From the NCBI RefSeq assembly GCF_030440425.1, contig NZ_CP098023.1, positions 1,787,501-1,851,500 of the forward strand: a stretch of 64,000 bases of DNA. The letters run 5' to 3'. Shown here piece after piece: positions 31,309 through 41,140 of this stretch; the first letter of the stretch is position 1, and each line of letters opens with the position of its first letter. Below the pieces are notes generated by a model. It was not told where the DNA came from, did no database searches, and saw nothing but the letters and a program-made list of their open reading frames with translations. The position numbers and the translations under genes were made by a program. This DNA comes from Microbulbifer sp. MI-G (GTDB taxonomy: Bacteria > Pseudomonadota > Gammaproteobacteria > Pseudomonadales > Cellvibrionaceae).

Positions 31309-32607
31309 CTAGGGTTGTTTCTCGCCGGTTTTTGCTGTCTCCCGTTGCCGTAACTGCAGGTAATCCGCCCAAGCAAAGCCCCCGCCCAGGAATTCAGTAG
31401 CCGCTTTTGCGCCGGATAAAAACAGGTGCTCACAGTGGTTTTCGGGCATGGAGAAGTCGAGCCAGTGGGGAGACTCGCCACTCGCCATTGGCCCGATGGC
31501 AATCTCTTTGACCAGGGTATGATACTCCGCATTGAGATGGGCGCGCATATGGCTGTCGAGGATATTGCGGCAGGTATTGATCAGCCCCATGGTAAAGCGG
31601 CCGGCTCGGCTGGATTTTGGCTGGTAGTGATCCACTTCCAGTTTGATGCCGAAGGTGGGCAGTTTCGGTATGCCGCTGGGCTTGTGGAAGATGTCAAAGG
31701 GAAAATTGGATACCAGACCGCCGTCCACAAACTGGACATCCCTGGGAAAGCCGTTTTTGAAGAACCGCTCAGGAATACCTTTAATTTTGTGCCAGTTTTC
31801 CGCCACGGAAGTGCACTCATGCAACTGCGGGATGTTTTTTACCGTGTGGGGCTGGAAGAAACCGGGCACAGACATGGAGGCGCGCACATATTCGGCAGGG
31901 TTGACGGCGCCGGGATTGGCATAATAGAGGGGGGCTTTGGCCGGAAATACCGCCCGCGTTTCTGTTGTGATATCTGCTGCCACCAGTGCTACTTCGGCAC
32001 TGGCCACCTCGCTGTCGGGATGGCCCCGGTAGTACAGAGCCGGGAACTGGTTGATGCGCTGGGAGAGCTGCGCGGTGTTGGTGATGCCCAACTGACGCAA
32101 CGCTTCCTGCAGCCAGCGGGTAAAGGCGTCGCCGGGGTTGAGCCCCTTGTGGCGCAGCAGCTGCCTACAGGTGCGCAGGGAATCCAACGGATGCAGGACC
32201 AGGCTGCCGAACAGGCCCTTGCCCCTGAGCAGGCGCTGTATGGTTTTACAGGCAAAGGGTTCGCCATCCTCGAAACTGGCAAAATCCGCGCTGCCCATAA
32301 TGTCCAGCAGCGCTGCACTCTTGCTGACATCGGGTGTGCCGGCGGCGGCCAGAAACAGTGTATTGATGGCACCTGCAGAAGTCCCGGCGATTTTGCGAAA
32401 GCGAATACCGGCCCTCTCCAGAATGTAGGTATAGCCTACCAGGACAATCCCCAGCATGCCCCCGCCCTCCATCACCAGATCCACATACTGGAGTCCCTCG
32501 TTATCGTACACATCGCTAAATTGTTTGCCTTCGATGTCGGCCCTGGCGTTTTGCCAGTAGGTGTCTGCCTGGGAGATTGCGCTATTGACCCATCCTGTTT
32601 TTTCCAT
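31309..32607 (-). CDS. Patatin-like phospholipase
   Basis: A 432-residue patatin-family acyl hydrolase. The Ser-Asp dyad is visible: Ser77 in the elbow IAGTSAGAIN and Asp295 in FVDGGLVSNFP. The oxyanion hole is formed by EGGGMLGIVLVG (residues 47-58). No signal peptide is evident and the N-terminal 40 residues are polar, so it is probably cytoplasmic or peripheral. Similar proteins hydrolyse phospholipid or neutral-lipid acyl chains; no effector evidence is seen in the neighbourhood. ATG 32607 is preceded by GGAAAA. Confidence 0.9.
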   Translation of the reverse strand: MEKTGWVNSAISQADTYWQNARADIEGKQFSDVYDNEGLQYVDLVMEGGGMLGIVLVGYTYILERAGIRFRKIAGTSAGAINTLFLAAAGTPDVSKSAALLDIMGSADFASFEDGEPFACKTIQRLLRGKGLFGSLVLHPLDSLRTCRQLLRHKGLNPGDAFTRWLQEALRQLGITNTAQLSQRINQFPALYYRGHPDSEVASAEVALVAADITTETRAVFPAKAPLYYANPGAVNPAEYVRASMSVPGFFQPHTVKNIPQLHECTSVAENWHKIKGIPERFFKNGFPRDVQFVDGGLVSNFPFDIFHKPSGIPKLPTFGIKLEVDHYQPKSSRAGRFTMGLINTCRNILDSHMRAHLNAEYHTLVKEIAIGPMASGESPHWLDFSMPENHCEHLFLSGAKAATEFLGGGFAWADYLQLRQRETAKTGEKQP

Positions 32608-32943
32608 GGGAGTTTTCCATATCAGATAATTGTTATTTCACATCCGGAGATTGAGCGTCTGTTTGTAGGGTGGAGACAGGGTACCACCCCGGATCGGCTT
32701 CGCCAGCCCTTGCGAGCGGCTTTCTGTGCCCTGGTAAAGCAATTTACACAAAATGCTGGACAATCGCGGCTGAAAAGCGGTCAGTGGGCTATGCGTAAGG
32801 TCTGCGCAGGTGGTACCCGGCAAACTGTATTGGATTTTAGCATGGAAGCCGTGATGTCTTTTCCAACTACCCGTCTAGGTATTTTTCGGTGCGATCAAGA
32901 AATGAACAAATGCTGGGAAGGGAGAGTGTACTTGCTTTAGCTT
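32608..32943. other. Intergenic, no gene seen
   Basis: This gap upstream of the patatin gene contains no convincing reading frame, repeat or terminator. It should hold the patatin promoter, which I could not pinpoint. Confidence 0.4.
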
Positions 32944-33258
32944 CTAGTAGGTTTCAAATATCTGTGCGTGGGTATTGGCGATCAGAAACGACGGTTCATA
33001 CTCTTTTAGCATAGATAACGGTATCTTGATTGAGGACTCAAGCATCAATGGAGTTTTGGTTTCCCGGACAAGTTGAATTCGTTGTCTGGCGCTTTCACAT
33101 GCCTGGGTCAGCTCGGCGAATACTGATACAGAGCATAGGCCCAATGCCCCAAACCTTTCCTGAGGACTTAACTTTCGGTGTCGATGATAATTTTTCAGAT
33201 CAATGAACAACCGCAGTACACACTCCAGAGACTCTTTCGAAGTGAACTGTCCGTTCAA
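32944..33258 (-). CDS. Hypothetical protein, TTG start
   Basis: A 104-codon frame I do not recognise. Its composition is protein-like, with amphipathic stretches (SLECVLRLFIDLKNYHRHRK, then ELTQACESARQRIQLVRE) and no membrane segment. It opens with TTG at 33258, the frame has no earlier ATG or GTG, and GGAAA is the only possible ribosome-binding site. It could be a small real gene, or the 3' remnant of a longer one. The region is more AT-rich than the neighbouring housekeeping genes. Confidence 0.4.
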   Translation of the reverse strand: MNGQFTSKESLECVLRLFIDLKNYHRHRKLSPQERFGALGLCSVSVFAELTQACESARQRIQLVRETKTPLMLESSIKIPLSMLKEYEPSFLIANTHAQIFETY

Positions 33259-33461
33259 ACGCGGAATTTCCAGGGATTTTTTTAGTATTACTGTTGGCGT
33301 GGTTTATACACAGAGGCAGTGTGTGCATTCGATGCTCTCGCTACTGTTCGTCTCAATCTTTGGGAAGAATTTCACGCGAAGAATTCGTACAACCCGGTTT
33401 GAATCTTTAGAATTAGCGATGGTTTTAACAATAGAGAACCCGATGCATCACTCACTGGGGA

Positions 33462-34391
33462 TCATCGCATGATTTTGCTATCCTCCGGATTTCGAGCGAA
33501 TATCTTCTCTGCTGCTTCTACTAGCATCTTTACACCGGGGTGCTTGACTTTGCGTTCTGGTGAAATAGCATAAAAACGTTCTGTAACCTGTGTTGTTCTT
33601 CCGATAACAGACACGCCATACTGTCTGGAAACATGCTTTTCGATGATCCTTGGCGTACAAAAAACCCCGTAGCCAGATTGACCAAAGTATTTCATCATGG
33701 CACTGTCATCGAATTCTGCTGTGATGGCGGGATGAATCTGTTTCTGGTTAAACCAGGATTGCAGGTTGATTTTTTGATTGGATTTATCGCCACATATCAG
33801 AAAAGGGTGCTGGTGTAGTGACTCAGGGAAGCCTTTGCGCAGCTTTCTTGCGGACTGTGTATCGGCATAAAAGCTCAGGCCACACTCTCCCAGAAGATGG
33901 TTATAAGCTCGAATGGGGACTCCGGGTGCCAGCGGTCGATCCGATAGCACTAGATCCAACTGGTTGAGAGCCAACTCTGACAACAGTGAGTCAAAATCCC
34001 CCTCGCGACAGACAAGCTTGATTGGTCCTTCCAGGTCAAAGCTGTTTTTTAAAATGTCCACAGCCAGTATCTTGGGAATGACATCAGTAACGCCCACATT
34101 GAATACAAATGGTTGGCTGGAATCGACAGCGTTGATCCTTTGCTGTAACTCAGCGCCCAGGGAAAAAATGTCTTCTGCATAGCCATAGACCATCTTTCCC
34201 GATTGATTCATCACCAGCCGCTTACCTTTACGCTCAAATAACTGTACGCCCAGATAGTTTTCAAACACTGTGAGCTGACCGCTGATGGTCTGTGGTGAAA
34301 GGTGCAGTACTTTGGCCGCTTTTACGATACTACCCTCGCTGGCAATGGTGTAAAAATAGCGTAAATGATTGTAATTCAACTGCTGGGCCAT
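33462..34391 (-). CDS. nhaR: NhaR-type LysR regulator
   Basis: A 309-residue LysR-family regulator. The N-terminal helix-turn-helix is in LNYNHLRYFYTIASEGSIVK and AAKVLHLSPQTISGQL (residues 6-43), followed by the LysR effector-binding domain. The YNHLRYFY and LHLSPQTISGQ wording is characteristic of NhaR, which activates nhaA in response to Na+. The start is set at 34391 because GGAGGA lies just upstream; the frame extends to 34457 without a ribosome-binding site. It is divergent from nhaA across 144 bases, which differs from the nhaA-nhaR tandem of E. coli and favours shared operators. Confidence 0.92.
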   Translation of the reverse strand: MAQQLNYNHLRYFYTIASEGSIVKAAKVLHLSPQTISGQLTVFENYLGVQLFERKGKRLVMNQSGKMVYGYAEDIFSLGAELQQRINAVDSSQPFVFNVGVTDVIPKILAVDILKNSFDLEGPIKLVCREGDFDSLLSELALNQLDLVLSDRPLAPGVPIRAYNHLLGECGLSFYADTQSARKLRKGFPESLHQHPFLICGDKSNQKINLQSWFNQKQIHPAITAEFDDSAMMKYFGQSGYGVFCTPRIIEKHVSRQYGVSVIGRTTQVTERFYAISPERKVKHPGVKMLVEAAEKIFARNPEDSKIMR

Positions 34392-34535
34392 GGAATGTCC
34401 TCCGCTTTCAGAGGTTTTTAATGATACGATTTTTTCGATGAATATGTAAGATATCATCGACTTTTATTGATTCACGGGTAGGTTATAGTGCTGCCCTGTG
34501 GTCCCGGGGAAAAGCAACTGTGAGGGGAGTTTTTG

Positions 34536-35738
34536 ATGACTAAGGCATTCAGGGCAATGGTGCACCACGATGCAGCAGGCGGTATTTTATTGGTTGTTGC
34601 GGCCGCTCTGGCTATTGTGGTGGCCAACTCCCCGTTAGCCGGTGTCTACGAGCAGTTTCTCGGTGTGCCTGTGCGTATTGTTATAGGGAGCTTTTCCATC
34701 GATAAACCGCTATTACTCTGGATAAATGACGGTTTAATGGCCCTGTTCTTCTTTTTGATAGGTCTGGAAGTGAAGCGCGAGCTGGTTGAAGGGCATTTAT
34801 CCTCCCGCGATCAAATTATTTTGCCCGCCATAGGCGCTGCAGCTGGTGTAATAACACCAGCCATCATCTATTCATTGATCAATAGTGGGGATCTTATTGC
34901 TGAGCGGGGTTGGGCGGTGCCCGCTGCAACCGATATTGCCTTTGCACTCGGCGTGTTAAGTCTGTTTGGGCGCAGAGTGCCAGCCAGCCTGAAACTTTTT
35001 TTACTGTCTGTTGCTATTTTTGATGATATTGCCGCGATTATCATTATTGCGCTATTTTATTTTGCTGAAGTATCAATGCTCTCCCTGACAGTGGCAGTCA
35101 CTGGGCTGGCGATTCTCTTTGTACTCAATCGAATGGGTGTTCGCTATCAAAGTGTGTACGTTCTGATTGGCATTGTTGTTTGGGCGTCGGTATTAAAATC
35201 CGGTGTGCACGCCACACTGGCTGGTTTTGCTGTCGCTTTGCTGGTGCCGCTGAAAGCTAGAAATGAACACGGGCAACCGATACTGAAAGCCATGGAGCAC
35301 GGTCTGCAACCATGGGTGGCATTTTTTATTCTGCCGGTATTTGCCTTCAGTAATGCTGGCGTCAATTTGGCGGGCACGACCGTGAATGACTTTTTAAATC
35401 CCATTTCTTTAGGTATCGCACTGGGGCTGTTTTTGGGGAACCAGCTAGGTATCTTCACTGTCTGCTGGACCGCAGTCAAGCTGGGGATTTCTAAATTGCC
35501 CATGGGGGCAACCTGGCCACAGCTTTACGGGGTGGCCTCCCTTTGCGGCATTGGTTTTACCATGAGCCTGTTCATCGGCTCGCTGGCCTTTGAAGGATTG
35601 AGTGAATCCTACCTGCACAGTGTCAAGATCGGCGTGCTAAGTGGTTCTATTTTATCTGTACTGTTTGGCTCTTATATTATTTATAAAGCTACGCAGGAAA
35701 ACTTGAAAAATACACGCTTTAAATTGGCCAACTCCTAA
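34536..35738 (+). CDS. nhaA: Na+/H+ antiporter NhaA
   Basis: Electrogenic antiporter that exports Na+ (or Li+) in exchange for two protons at alkaline pH. The 400 residues hold about twelve membrane helices. Asp133 (ATDIAFA) and the ion-binding pair Asp163/Asp164 (FDDIAAIII) fall at exactly the E. coli residue numbers, and the HDAAGGILL N terminus is standard. ATG 34536 lies six bases after GAGGGGAG; the in-frame TTG at 34533 is not needed. Divergent nhaR probably activates it. Salt adaptation fits a marine host. Confidence 0.97.
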   Translation: MTKAFRAMVHHDAAGGILLVVAAALAIVVANSPLAGVYEQFLGVPVRIVIGSFSIDKPLLLWINDGLMALFFFLIGLEVKRELVEGHLSSRDQIILPAIGAAAGVITPAIIYSLINSGDLIAERGWAVPAATDIAFALGVLSLFGRRVPASLKLFLLSVAIFDDIAAIIIIALFYFAEVSMLSLTVAVTGLAILFVLNRMGVRYQSVYVLIGIVVWASVLKSGVHATLAGFAVALLVPLKARNEHGQPILKAMEHGLQPWVAFFILPVFAFSNAGVNLAGTTVNDFLNPISLGIALGLFLGNQLGIFTVCWTAVKLGISKLPMGATWPQLYGVASLCGIGFTMSLFIGSLAFEGLSESYLHSVKIGVLSGSILSVLFGSYIIYKATQENLKNTRFKLANS

Positions 35739-36239
35739 ATTAGCCAGCCGTTTTATTGCGAAACCACTTAAGTAGCAGGAATTAAGTGAAAAAATCAGCT
35801 CATGCAGGTAACCAATCACCGCAATGGACCAATTGTGTCGCGGCATAATGGGTTGGAGTCACACCCCATGCTTCTGACAAACGGTGGCACTGGTGCAGAG
35901 TTTTTGATTTGCTTGAGAATCGCCATGATCTGGCAGTCGGTAGTGGTCATGATGACTATTTTTAGCTAGCACTTACTACCAGGTCGGAAGGAAAGAATAC
36001 CCCTCATTCAGGGCACGTTGTGAATACACCCCTGAAAGCTCCTAATCGGCATCCATGTCTCGTACGATTCTGAGACAAGGGTATTCCTCCCGTACTGGTG
36101 TGTTCCCAAAACGGGTAACTGCATGGTTGAATGAAGGTTGTCAGAGCGTTGACACAGTATCGCTTTGGAGGTAAAAAATGGGATAATAATCATGGTTGTG
36201 TAAATGCTAAGTATCAGGGAGAAAACTCTAAAGCCTGGT
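35739..36239. other. Intergenic, no intact gene
   Basis: About 500 bases follow nhaA. A small inverted repeat (CACTTAA 35765-35771 with TTAAGTG 35782-35788) is followed by A rather than T residues, so it is not a plus-strand terminator. No gene was recognised. Confidence 0.4.
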
Positions 36240-36614
36240 ATGAATACAGTTTTGCTCGCAGCGGGAATACTTTCCATTGGCGTGGGTCTATTTCATTCAT
36301 TATTGGGTGAGCTGTTAATTTTCAAAAAAGTCAGAGATGAGATCATGGTTCCCGCTGTTCTAAGCGGGTTGCTTGGTAAAAGCAATATGCGTATATTGTG
36401 AGCCACGTGGCATGTTGCAAGTATTTTTGGATGGATTGCCAGCGTCATGCTCATCAGTATCGCACTCAATAGGTTTTCAGGCTCAGCATTATTTATTCAG
36501 TATATCTCAGTATCAATGTTTGCTGCGGAGTTGCTGGTCTTTATGGCAACTAAGGTCAGGCATCCTGCTTGGATTGAACTTTGTGATGTTGCTTTTCTGT
36601 GTTGGCTGGCATGA
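36240..36614 (+). pseudogene. Membrane protein gene broken by in-frame TGA
   Basis: From ATG 36240 the frame encodes a hydrophobic protein (LLAAGILSIGVGLFHSLLGE, then KKVRDEIMVPAVLSG and NMRIL) and meets TGA at 36399-36401. The same frame then continues without further stops to TGA 36612-36614, giving ATWHVASIFGWIASVMLIS, FIQYISVSMFAAELLVF and AWIELCDVAFLCWLA. Both halves together make a plausible four-helix membrane protein of about 124 codons, and NMRILxATWH reads across the break. The simplest account is a TGG-to-TGA or similar nonsense mutation. Sequencing error or suppression are alternatives. The family is not known to me. Confidence 0.65.
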
Positions 36615-36756
36615 AAATTAACAGGTTCATCACAATTCATTCAAAGGTACTCCTGAGGGGAGGGGTCTTTACTCTAAGGGTTCGCCGTTATGGTCTGCCT
36701 TTTCCCTTATGGTGGCGATTAATTTCAAGTAAAGAAGAGTTTGCCCGGGAGGCATC

Positions 36757-37068
36757 GTGATTAAACACTACGGGTTTATCGTCAAGGCTAAAAGTTATGA
36801 TTATCCTCATGACAAAACGGTGATGGATACAACAGAGTTTTTTACTGAAGTTATTGGTGTCAGTAATGATCATGACGCTGTTTTAGCTGCAAAAGGAATG
36901 ATAGAGCGTGGTGTGCAGGTCATTGAGCTTTGTGGTGGTTTTGGTTTGGAAAGTGCAGAAGAGATAATCTCACAGTTGGATACAGATATACCTGTTGGTT
37001 ACGTTACATTTAATGAGAGAGAAAATCAAAAATTGGTGCGTATCATGTCTCAAAGTCCAGATGCATAA
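36757..37068 (+). CDS. DUF6506 family protein
   Basis: A 103-residue protein recalling the uncharacterised DUF6506 family: YGFIVKAKSYDYPHDK at the start, then ERGVQVIELCGGFG near residue 50 and PVGYVTFN near residue 78. It is small, soluble and of alternating beta-alpha character. GTG 36757 is the start, with GGGAGG ideally placed upstream. It sits in an AT-richer patch beside a broken membrane-protein gene, which suggests recently acquired or poorly conserved DNA. No function can be given. Confidence 0.7.
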   Translation: MIKHYGFIVKAKSYDYPHDKTVMDTTEFFTEVIGVSNDHDAVLAAKGMIERGVQVIELCGGFGLESAEEIISQLDTDIPVGYVTFNERENQKLVRIMSQSPDA

Positions 37069-37895
37069 CAGCCATTTCAAGCTGACTGCCAACGCATGGT
37101 ATTTTCAGTTTGAGCCAGATTGTGTGTTTGTATTAAAAGAGCGATTTTGAATAGTATAGGGCTCTCGATTTATGCTCGCAATTTGAGCAGAAATTATGCA
37201 ATAGCGCGCAAAGATCAGGAGATCGCTTCTGAGCTATAAAAACTAAATCAAATGGATTAAAGGCAGAAATACTGAGTTGAGTAAATTCTCAGACAGCGAC
37301 GTGCTTAATGCATGTTTGGCGTGAGCCGCGCGATCCAGAATTAGGTATTTAGAGTACTTGCAGTCAGCCTTTGAAAAGCACGTCAACTCAGGTATTTGCA
37401 AGTTTATGTTGTTTTTGTGAGCGATAGCAAAGAATAGAAAAATTCTGAGATGCGCTTATTGAGTCAAAAGTTAACCGCCCAATCTTTGCCTCTAGAAACA
37501 CATGATGTGAAAAGTGTTATTATAAAGGCGTGGTTGAAATTTGAGAAATCATAATTTGAAAATAAAAACCTTAAGAAAACAATAGAAAGCGTTTCTCCAC
37601 AAACTGAAGCGACAGTTTGACGATTATTGGTCGTATTTCGAACATGAGGATGTCATAGCGAAATGTTGGCGTTACGGTTGATAACGGGTTTTTGCAGACC
37701 ATCAGAAAAAATAAGAGAATGAAGCGGTACACCACAGGCGACGTATGCAAAATTCTGGGAGGGTACACAGACAGTTCTTATTCTAGCGGTGACAGTATGA
37801 ATAGCCGGTATCCACCTGCCTACAGATAGATACCGGCTTGATGGTGTGACCATTTTATGATCTTGGAGTTGCCCCCTGCTGACAAGCCCCTTCTT
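37069..37895. other. AT-rich gap of about 0.8 kb with hairpin
   Basis: No credible gene is seen; only frames of about 65 codons occur. A perfect ten-pair inverted repeat (37803-37812 with 37829-37838, 16-nt loop) lies 58 bases beyond the ahpF stop and could terminate or stabilise that transcript, although no U-run follows it on the minus strand. Confidence 0.45.
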
Positions 37896-39437
37896 TTAGG
37901 ACCGGATCAAGTAGTCGAAAGCACTGAGCGCTGCGGTAGAACCGGCGCCCATGGAAACCACGATCTGCTTGTAGGGCACGGTAGTGGCGTCGCCGGCGGC
38001 ATAGACGCCAGGGAGAGAGGTGGTTCCGCGCTCATCGATCACTATTTCGCCCATGGGATTCAATGCCACATCGGTTCTCTGTAGGAACTCTGTGTTGGGC
38101 ACCAAGCCGATCTGTACAAAAACACCGGCAATCTCAAGAATGTGAGTTTCGCCAGTCGTGCGCTCGGTATAGGTGAGGCCGGTCACTTTCTTGCCGTCAC
38201 CGAGCACTTCAGTAGTCTGGGCATTCACGATCATTTCGATGTTATCTTTCTGTTTTGCCTTGCGTACCAGAACCTCATCTGCACACAGTCGATCGGCAAA
38301 TTCCAGTACGGTGACATGCTCGACAATACCGGCCAGGTCGATGGCGGCCTCGATACCGGAGTTGCCGCCGCCGATTACCGCAACACGCTTGCCTTTGAAG
38401 AAGGGGCCGTCGCAGTGAGGGCAGTAGGCAACGCCCCTGGTGCGATATTCCGCTTCACCAGGCACGCCCAGCGTTTTCCAGCGGGCACCTGTGGCGAGTA
38501 CTACCGAGCGGCTGGACAGTGTGGCGCCACTATTGAGTTCCACCTGCAGCATGTCCTTGCGCTGTAAATGCGCGGCGCGCTGCTCTGTAATAATATCCAC
38601 GCCGTACTCTTTCACGTGTTGTTCCAGGTTGGCAGCGAGTTTGGGACCCTCTGTGTAAGGTACGGAGATTAGGTTTTCAATACCCACGGTGTCCATCACC
38701 TGGCCGCCAAAGCGCTCCGCCACCAGTCCGGTGCGAATGCCCTTGCGCGCGGCGTAAATGGCTGCTGCAGCGCCGGCCGGTCCTCCCCCAATGACCAGGA
38801 GGTCGTAGGGGGCTTTTGCATTCAGCTTGGCAGCTTTACGCTCGGCGGCACCAGTATCCAGTTTGCCAATGATTTCCTCAATTGACATCCTGCCCTGGCC
38901 AAAATGGTCACCGTTTAAGTAAACGGCGGGTACTGCCATCACGTTACGTGCTTCTACCTCTTCCTGGAACAGGCTCCCATCGATCATCTCGTGGGATATA
39001 TTCGGATTGAGCGTGGCCATCAGGTTCAGTGCCTGCACCACATCCGGACAATTCTGGCAGGACAGGGAGATATAGGTTTCAAAGTGGTATTTGCCCTCCA
39101 GGTTGCGCACCTGCTCCAGTAGCTCGGGATCGATTTTGGCGGGATGGCCGCCCGCCTGCAGCAGTGCCAGTACCAGCGAGGTGAATTCGTGGCCCAGGGG
39201 AATACCGGCAAAACTGACACGGGGCTTGGTGCCGACAGGTGCAATGGCCATGCTCGGGTTGCGCTTGGCCGGTTCCTGTCGCACGGAGATTTTCCCGCAG
39301 AGCGCAGAGATTTCTTCCACCAAAGCGTGCATTTCTTTGGATTTAACACTGTTATCTGTGGATACGTGAATCGCTATCGGTTGAACAATATTTTGCAGGT
39401 AGGTGTTCAGTTGGTTTTTCAGGTTTGCATCTAACAT
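37896..39437 (-). CDS. ahpF: Alkyl hydroperoxide reductase subunit F
   Basis: NADH-dependent disulfide reductase that recycles AhpC. In 513 residues a tandem thioredoxin-fold N-terminal domain with Cys127/Cys130 (SCQNCPD) passes electrons to AhpC, and a C-terminal thioredoxin-reductase-like domain holds FAD, NADH and the redox pair Cys339/Cys342 (YCPHCDG). Further motifs are [17 protein letters not shown] and [23 protein letters not shown] precedes ATG 39437. It is the last gene of ahpC-ahpC-ahpF, separated from the upstream ahpC by a stem-loop. Confidence 0.97.
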   Translation of the reverse strand: MLDANLKNQLNTYLQNIVQPIAIHVSTDNSVKSKEMHALVEEISALCGKISVRQEPAKRNPSMAIAPVGTKPRVSFAGIPLGHEFTSLVLALLQAGGHPAKIDPELLEQVRNLEGKYHFETYISLSCQNCPDVVQALNLMATLNPNISHEMIDGSLFQEEVEARNVMAVPAVYLNGDHFGQGRMSIEEIIGKLDTGAAERKAAKLNAKAPYDLLVIGGGPAGAAAAIYAARKGIRTGLVAERFGGQVMDTVGIENLISVPYTEGPKLAANLEQHVKEYGVDIITEQRAAHLQRKDMLQVELNSGATLSSRSVVLATGARWKTLGVPGEAEYRTRGVAYCPHCDGPFFKGKRVAVIGGGNSGIEAAIDLAGIVEHVTVLEFADRLCADEVLVRKAKQKDNIEMIVNAQTTEVLGDGKKVTGLTYTERTTGETHILEIAGVFVQIGLVPNTEFLQRTDVALNPMGEIVIDERGTTSLPGVYAAGDATTVPYKQIVVSMGAGSTAALSAFDYLIRS

Positions 39438-39474
39438 CGGTGTTCCTTTACTTTCACATTCTCAATATTTCACC

Positions 39475-39494
39475 AGCCCGCCTTCTGGCGGGCT
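39475..39494 (-). other. Intercistronic stem-loop ahpC-ahpF
   Basis: An exact eight-pair stem, AGCCCGCC with GGCGGGCT, has a 4-nt loop. No U tract follows in either direction. Between a highly expressed peroxiredoxin gene and its reductase, such a stem would fit partial attenuation or an RNA-processing/stability element. Confidence 0.6.
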
Positions 39495-39510
39495 CGAGCA
39501 GTCAATGGGT

Positions 39511-40077
39511 TTAAATTTTTCCTACCAAATCCAGGGAGGGTGTCAGGGTTTCTTCGCCCTCTCTCCACTTGGCTGGGCAAACCTCGCGGGGGTGTGCGGC
39601 AATGTACTGGGCAGCCTTGATCTTGCGCAGCAATTCACCGGCATTGCGGCCAGTCCCTCCGGCAGTCATCTCTACAACTTGAATACGGCTCTGGGGATCG
39701 ACGACGAAGGTGCCGCGATCGGCAATGCCTTCCTCTTCAATCATCACACCAAAATTGCGGGCAATGGTGCCGGTGGGGTCGCCGATCATCGGGAACTGGA
39801 TCTTGCGGATAGTTTCCGAGGCGTCATGCCAGGCTTTGTGAGTGAAGTGGGTATCGGTGGAAACAGAGTAGATTTCCACCCACAGTTTTCGGAAAGCTTG
39901 ATACTGCTCTGCCAGGTCCCCCAACTCGGTGGGACAGACAAACGTAAAGTCGGCGGGATAGAAGAAAAACACGGCCCAACTGCCTAACATGCCGGTATCG
40001 CTGATTTCAAAAAAGTCGCCGTCCTGGGAGGCCCTGGCATTGGAAGGCTTCAACTTGGTTTCTCTATAACGTGACAT
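39511..40077 (-). CDS. ahpC: Alkyl hydroperoxide reductase C, second copy
   Basis: Two-cysteine peroxiredoxin that reduces H2O2, peroxynitrite and organic peroxides. Of 188 residues, Cys48 (FTFVCPTE) is the peroxidatic and Cys167 (REVCPAKW) the resolving cysteine. It is very similar to the copy at 40469-41035, differing mainly in the N-terminal 35 residues and at scattered positions (for example KLWVEIYSV against KLGVEVYSV). The Gly in the GEVCPAKW motif is replaced by Arg. Unlike the upstream copy it lacks an obvious ribosome-binding site before ATG 40077. It probably arose by tandem duplication. Confidence 0.93.
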   Translation of the reverse strand: MSRYRETKLKPSNARASQDGDFFEISDTGMLGSWAVFFFYPADFTFVCPTELGDLAEQYQAFRKLWVEIYSVSTDTHFTHKAWHDASETIRKIQFPMIGDPTGTIARNFGVMIEEEGIADRGTFVVDPQSRIQVVEMTAGGTGRNAGELLRKIKAAQYIAAHPREVCPAKWREGEETLTPSLDLVGKI

Positions 40078-40468
40078 AGGGAACTACTCAAATCTTCAAA
40101 GTCTTGCCGCTAGTGGTTCAAATATGAAATTTATACTATCAAGTAAAATTCACTGATAGAAATTATTTATATAAATATCTTTGATAGTTATTTCATATCA
40201 GTGGCTCTTTCTGATACCCATGTGCAAAAGGTGATCTGGCGCAGGGTGGTACCCGGATGTCTCCGTGGCTCCTAACCTCGCAAAGGCAGGGGAGGGGAAG
40301 GGGCGGGTTTTGAGCCGGCGCGTTAAACAGGAGGGTGAAGTGTCATATTGGGGAAACAGAGAAAACGTGTGGGTTGGTGACTGTTCTTAATGATGGCCTC
40401 AATGGCAGTGCCCGCTAGATAGCGGGCACTGCCAGTTCCAACCCAGTGTGATCCGATTCAGCAATGCC
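40078..40468 (-). promoter_or_regulatory. Region between the two ahpC copies
   Basis: Two elements stand out. A perfect 13-pair stem with an AGAT loop (40404-40416 with 40421-40433) follows the upstream ahpC. Nearer the downstream copy, the AT-rich stretch 40135-40205 carries repeated CTATCA/TGATAG half-sites, including a TGATA-N9-TATCA palindrome (40182-40200), the spacing favoured by LysR-type regulators such as OxyR. TATAAAT near 40130 could be a -10. The second copy may therefore have its own promoter. Confidence 0.45.
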
Positions 40469-41035
40469 TTAGATTTTGCCAATCAGGTCCAGGGAGGGCG
40501 CCAGGGTTTCTTCGCCCTCCTGCCATTTGGCGGGGCAAACCTCGCCGGGATGTGCGGCAATGTACTGGGCAGCCTTGATCTTGCGCAGCAACTCGCCGGC
40601 ATCTCGGCCAATACCACCGGCAGTAATCTCCACAATCTGGATACGGCCCTGGGGATCGACAACGAAGGTGCCGCGGTCGGCAATACCTTCCTCTTCGATC
40701 ATTACACCAAAATTGCGGGTGATGGTGCCGGTGGGGTCGCCGATCATCGGGAACTGGATCTTGCGGATAGTTTCCGAGGTGTCATGCCAGGCCTTGTGCG
40801 TGAAGTGGGTATCGGTGGATACCGAGTAAACTTCCACACCCAGCTTCTGAAAGGCTTCGTAGTTGTCCGCCAGGTCACCCAGCTCAGTGGGACAGACAAA
40901 CGTAAAGTCGGCAGGGTAAAAGAAAAACACGGCCCACTTGCCCAGCACGTCGGTGTTGCTGATATCAAGAAAATCGCCGCTCTGGTAGGCTTTGGCGCTG
41001 AATGGTTTCAATTCGGAATCGATGTATCGGGACAT
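40469..41035 (-). CDS. ahpC: Alkyl hydroperoxide reductase C, first copy
   Basis: Typical two-cysteine peroxiredoxin of 188 residues (E. coli 187), peroxidatic Cys48 and resolving Cys167 in GEVCPAKW; the GGIGRD and YF-region helix controlling overoxidation sensitivity are present. It is the promoter-proximal peroxiredoxin: AAGGAG stands before ATG 41035 and an OxyR-like site lies about 110 bases upstream. This looks like the canonical, well-expressed copy, with the downstream paralogue more diverged. Confidence 0.95.
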   Translation of the reverse strand: MSRYIDSELKPFSAKAYQSGDFLDISNTDVLGKWAVFFFYPADFTFVCPTELGDLADNYEAFQKLGVEVYSVSTDTHFTHKAWHDTSETIRKIQFPMIGDPTGTITRNFGVMIEEEGIADRGTFVVDPQGRIQIVEITAGGIGRDAGELLRKIKAAQYIAAHPGEVCPAKWQEGEETLAPSLDLIGKI

Positions 41036-41140
41036 GAAAAGCTCCTTAGGATGTTTAAGATCTGATGCTGAATAAGCTTGATGGGTTGTATTCTATTTGC
41101 GCTTTCTTATTGATAAAAATAAACAATTTAAATGTGCTAA

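Noticed and set aside
31426-32940. A 504-codon plus-strand frame over the patatin gene
   Set aside because: The patatin gene has its full catalytic motifs; the opposite frame has none.
36399-36401. TGA read as selenocysteine
   Set aside because: No SECIS-like hairpin was apparent just downstream, the protein is not a redox family, and a nonsense mutation is simpler.
39475-39494. Stem-loop as ahpC terminator
   Set aside because: No U-run follows it on the minus strand, so it was listed as an intercistronic stem instead.
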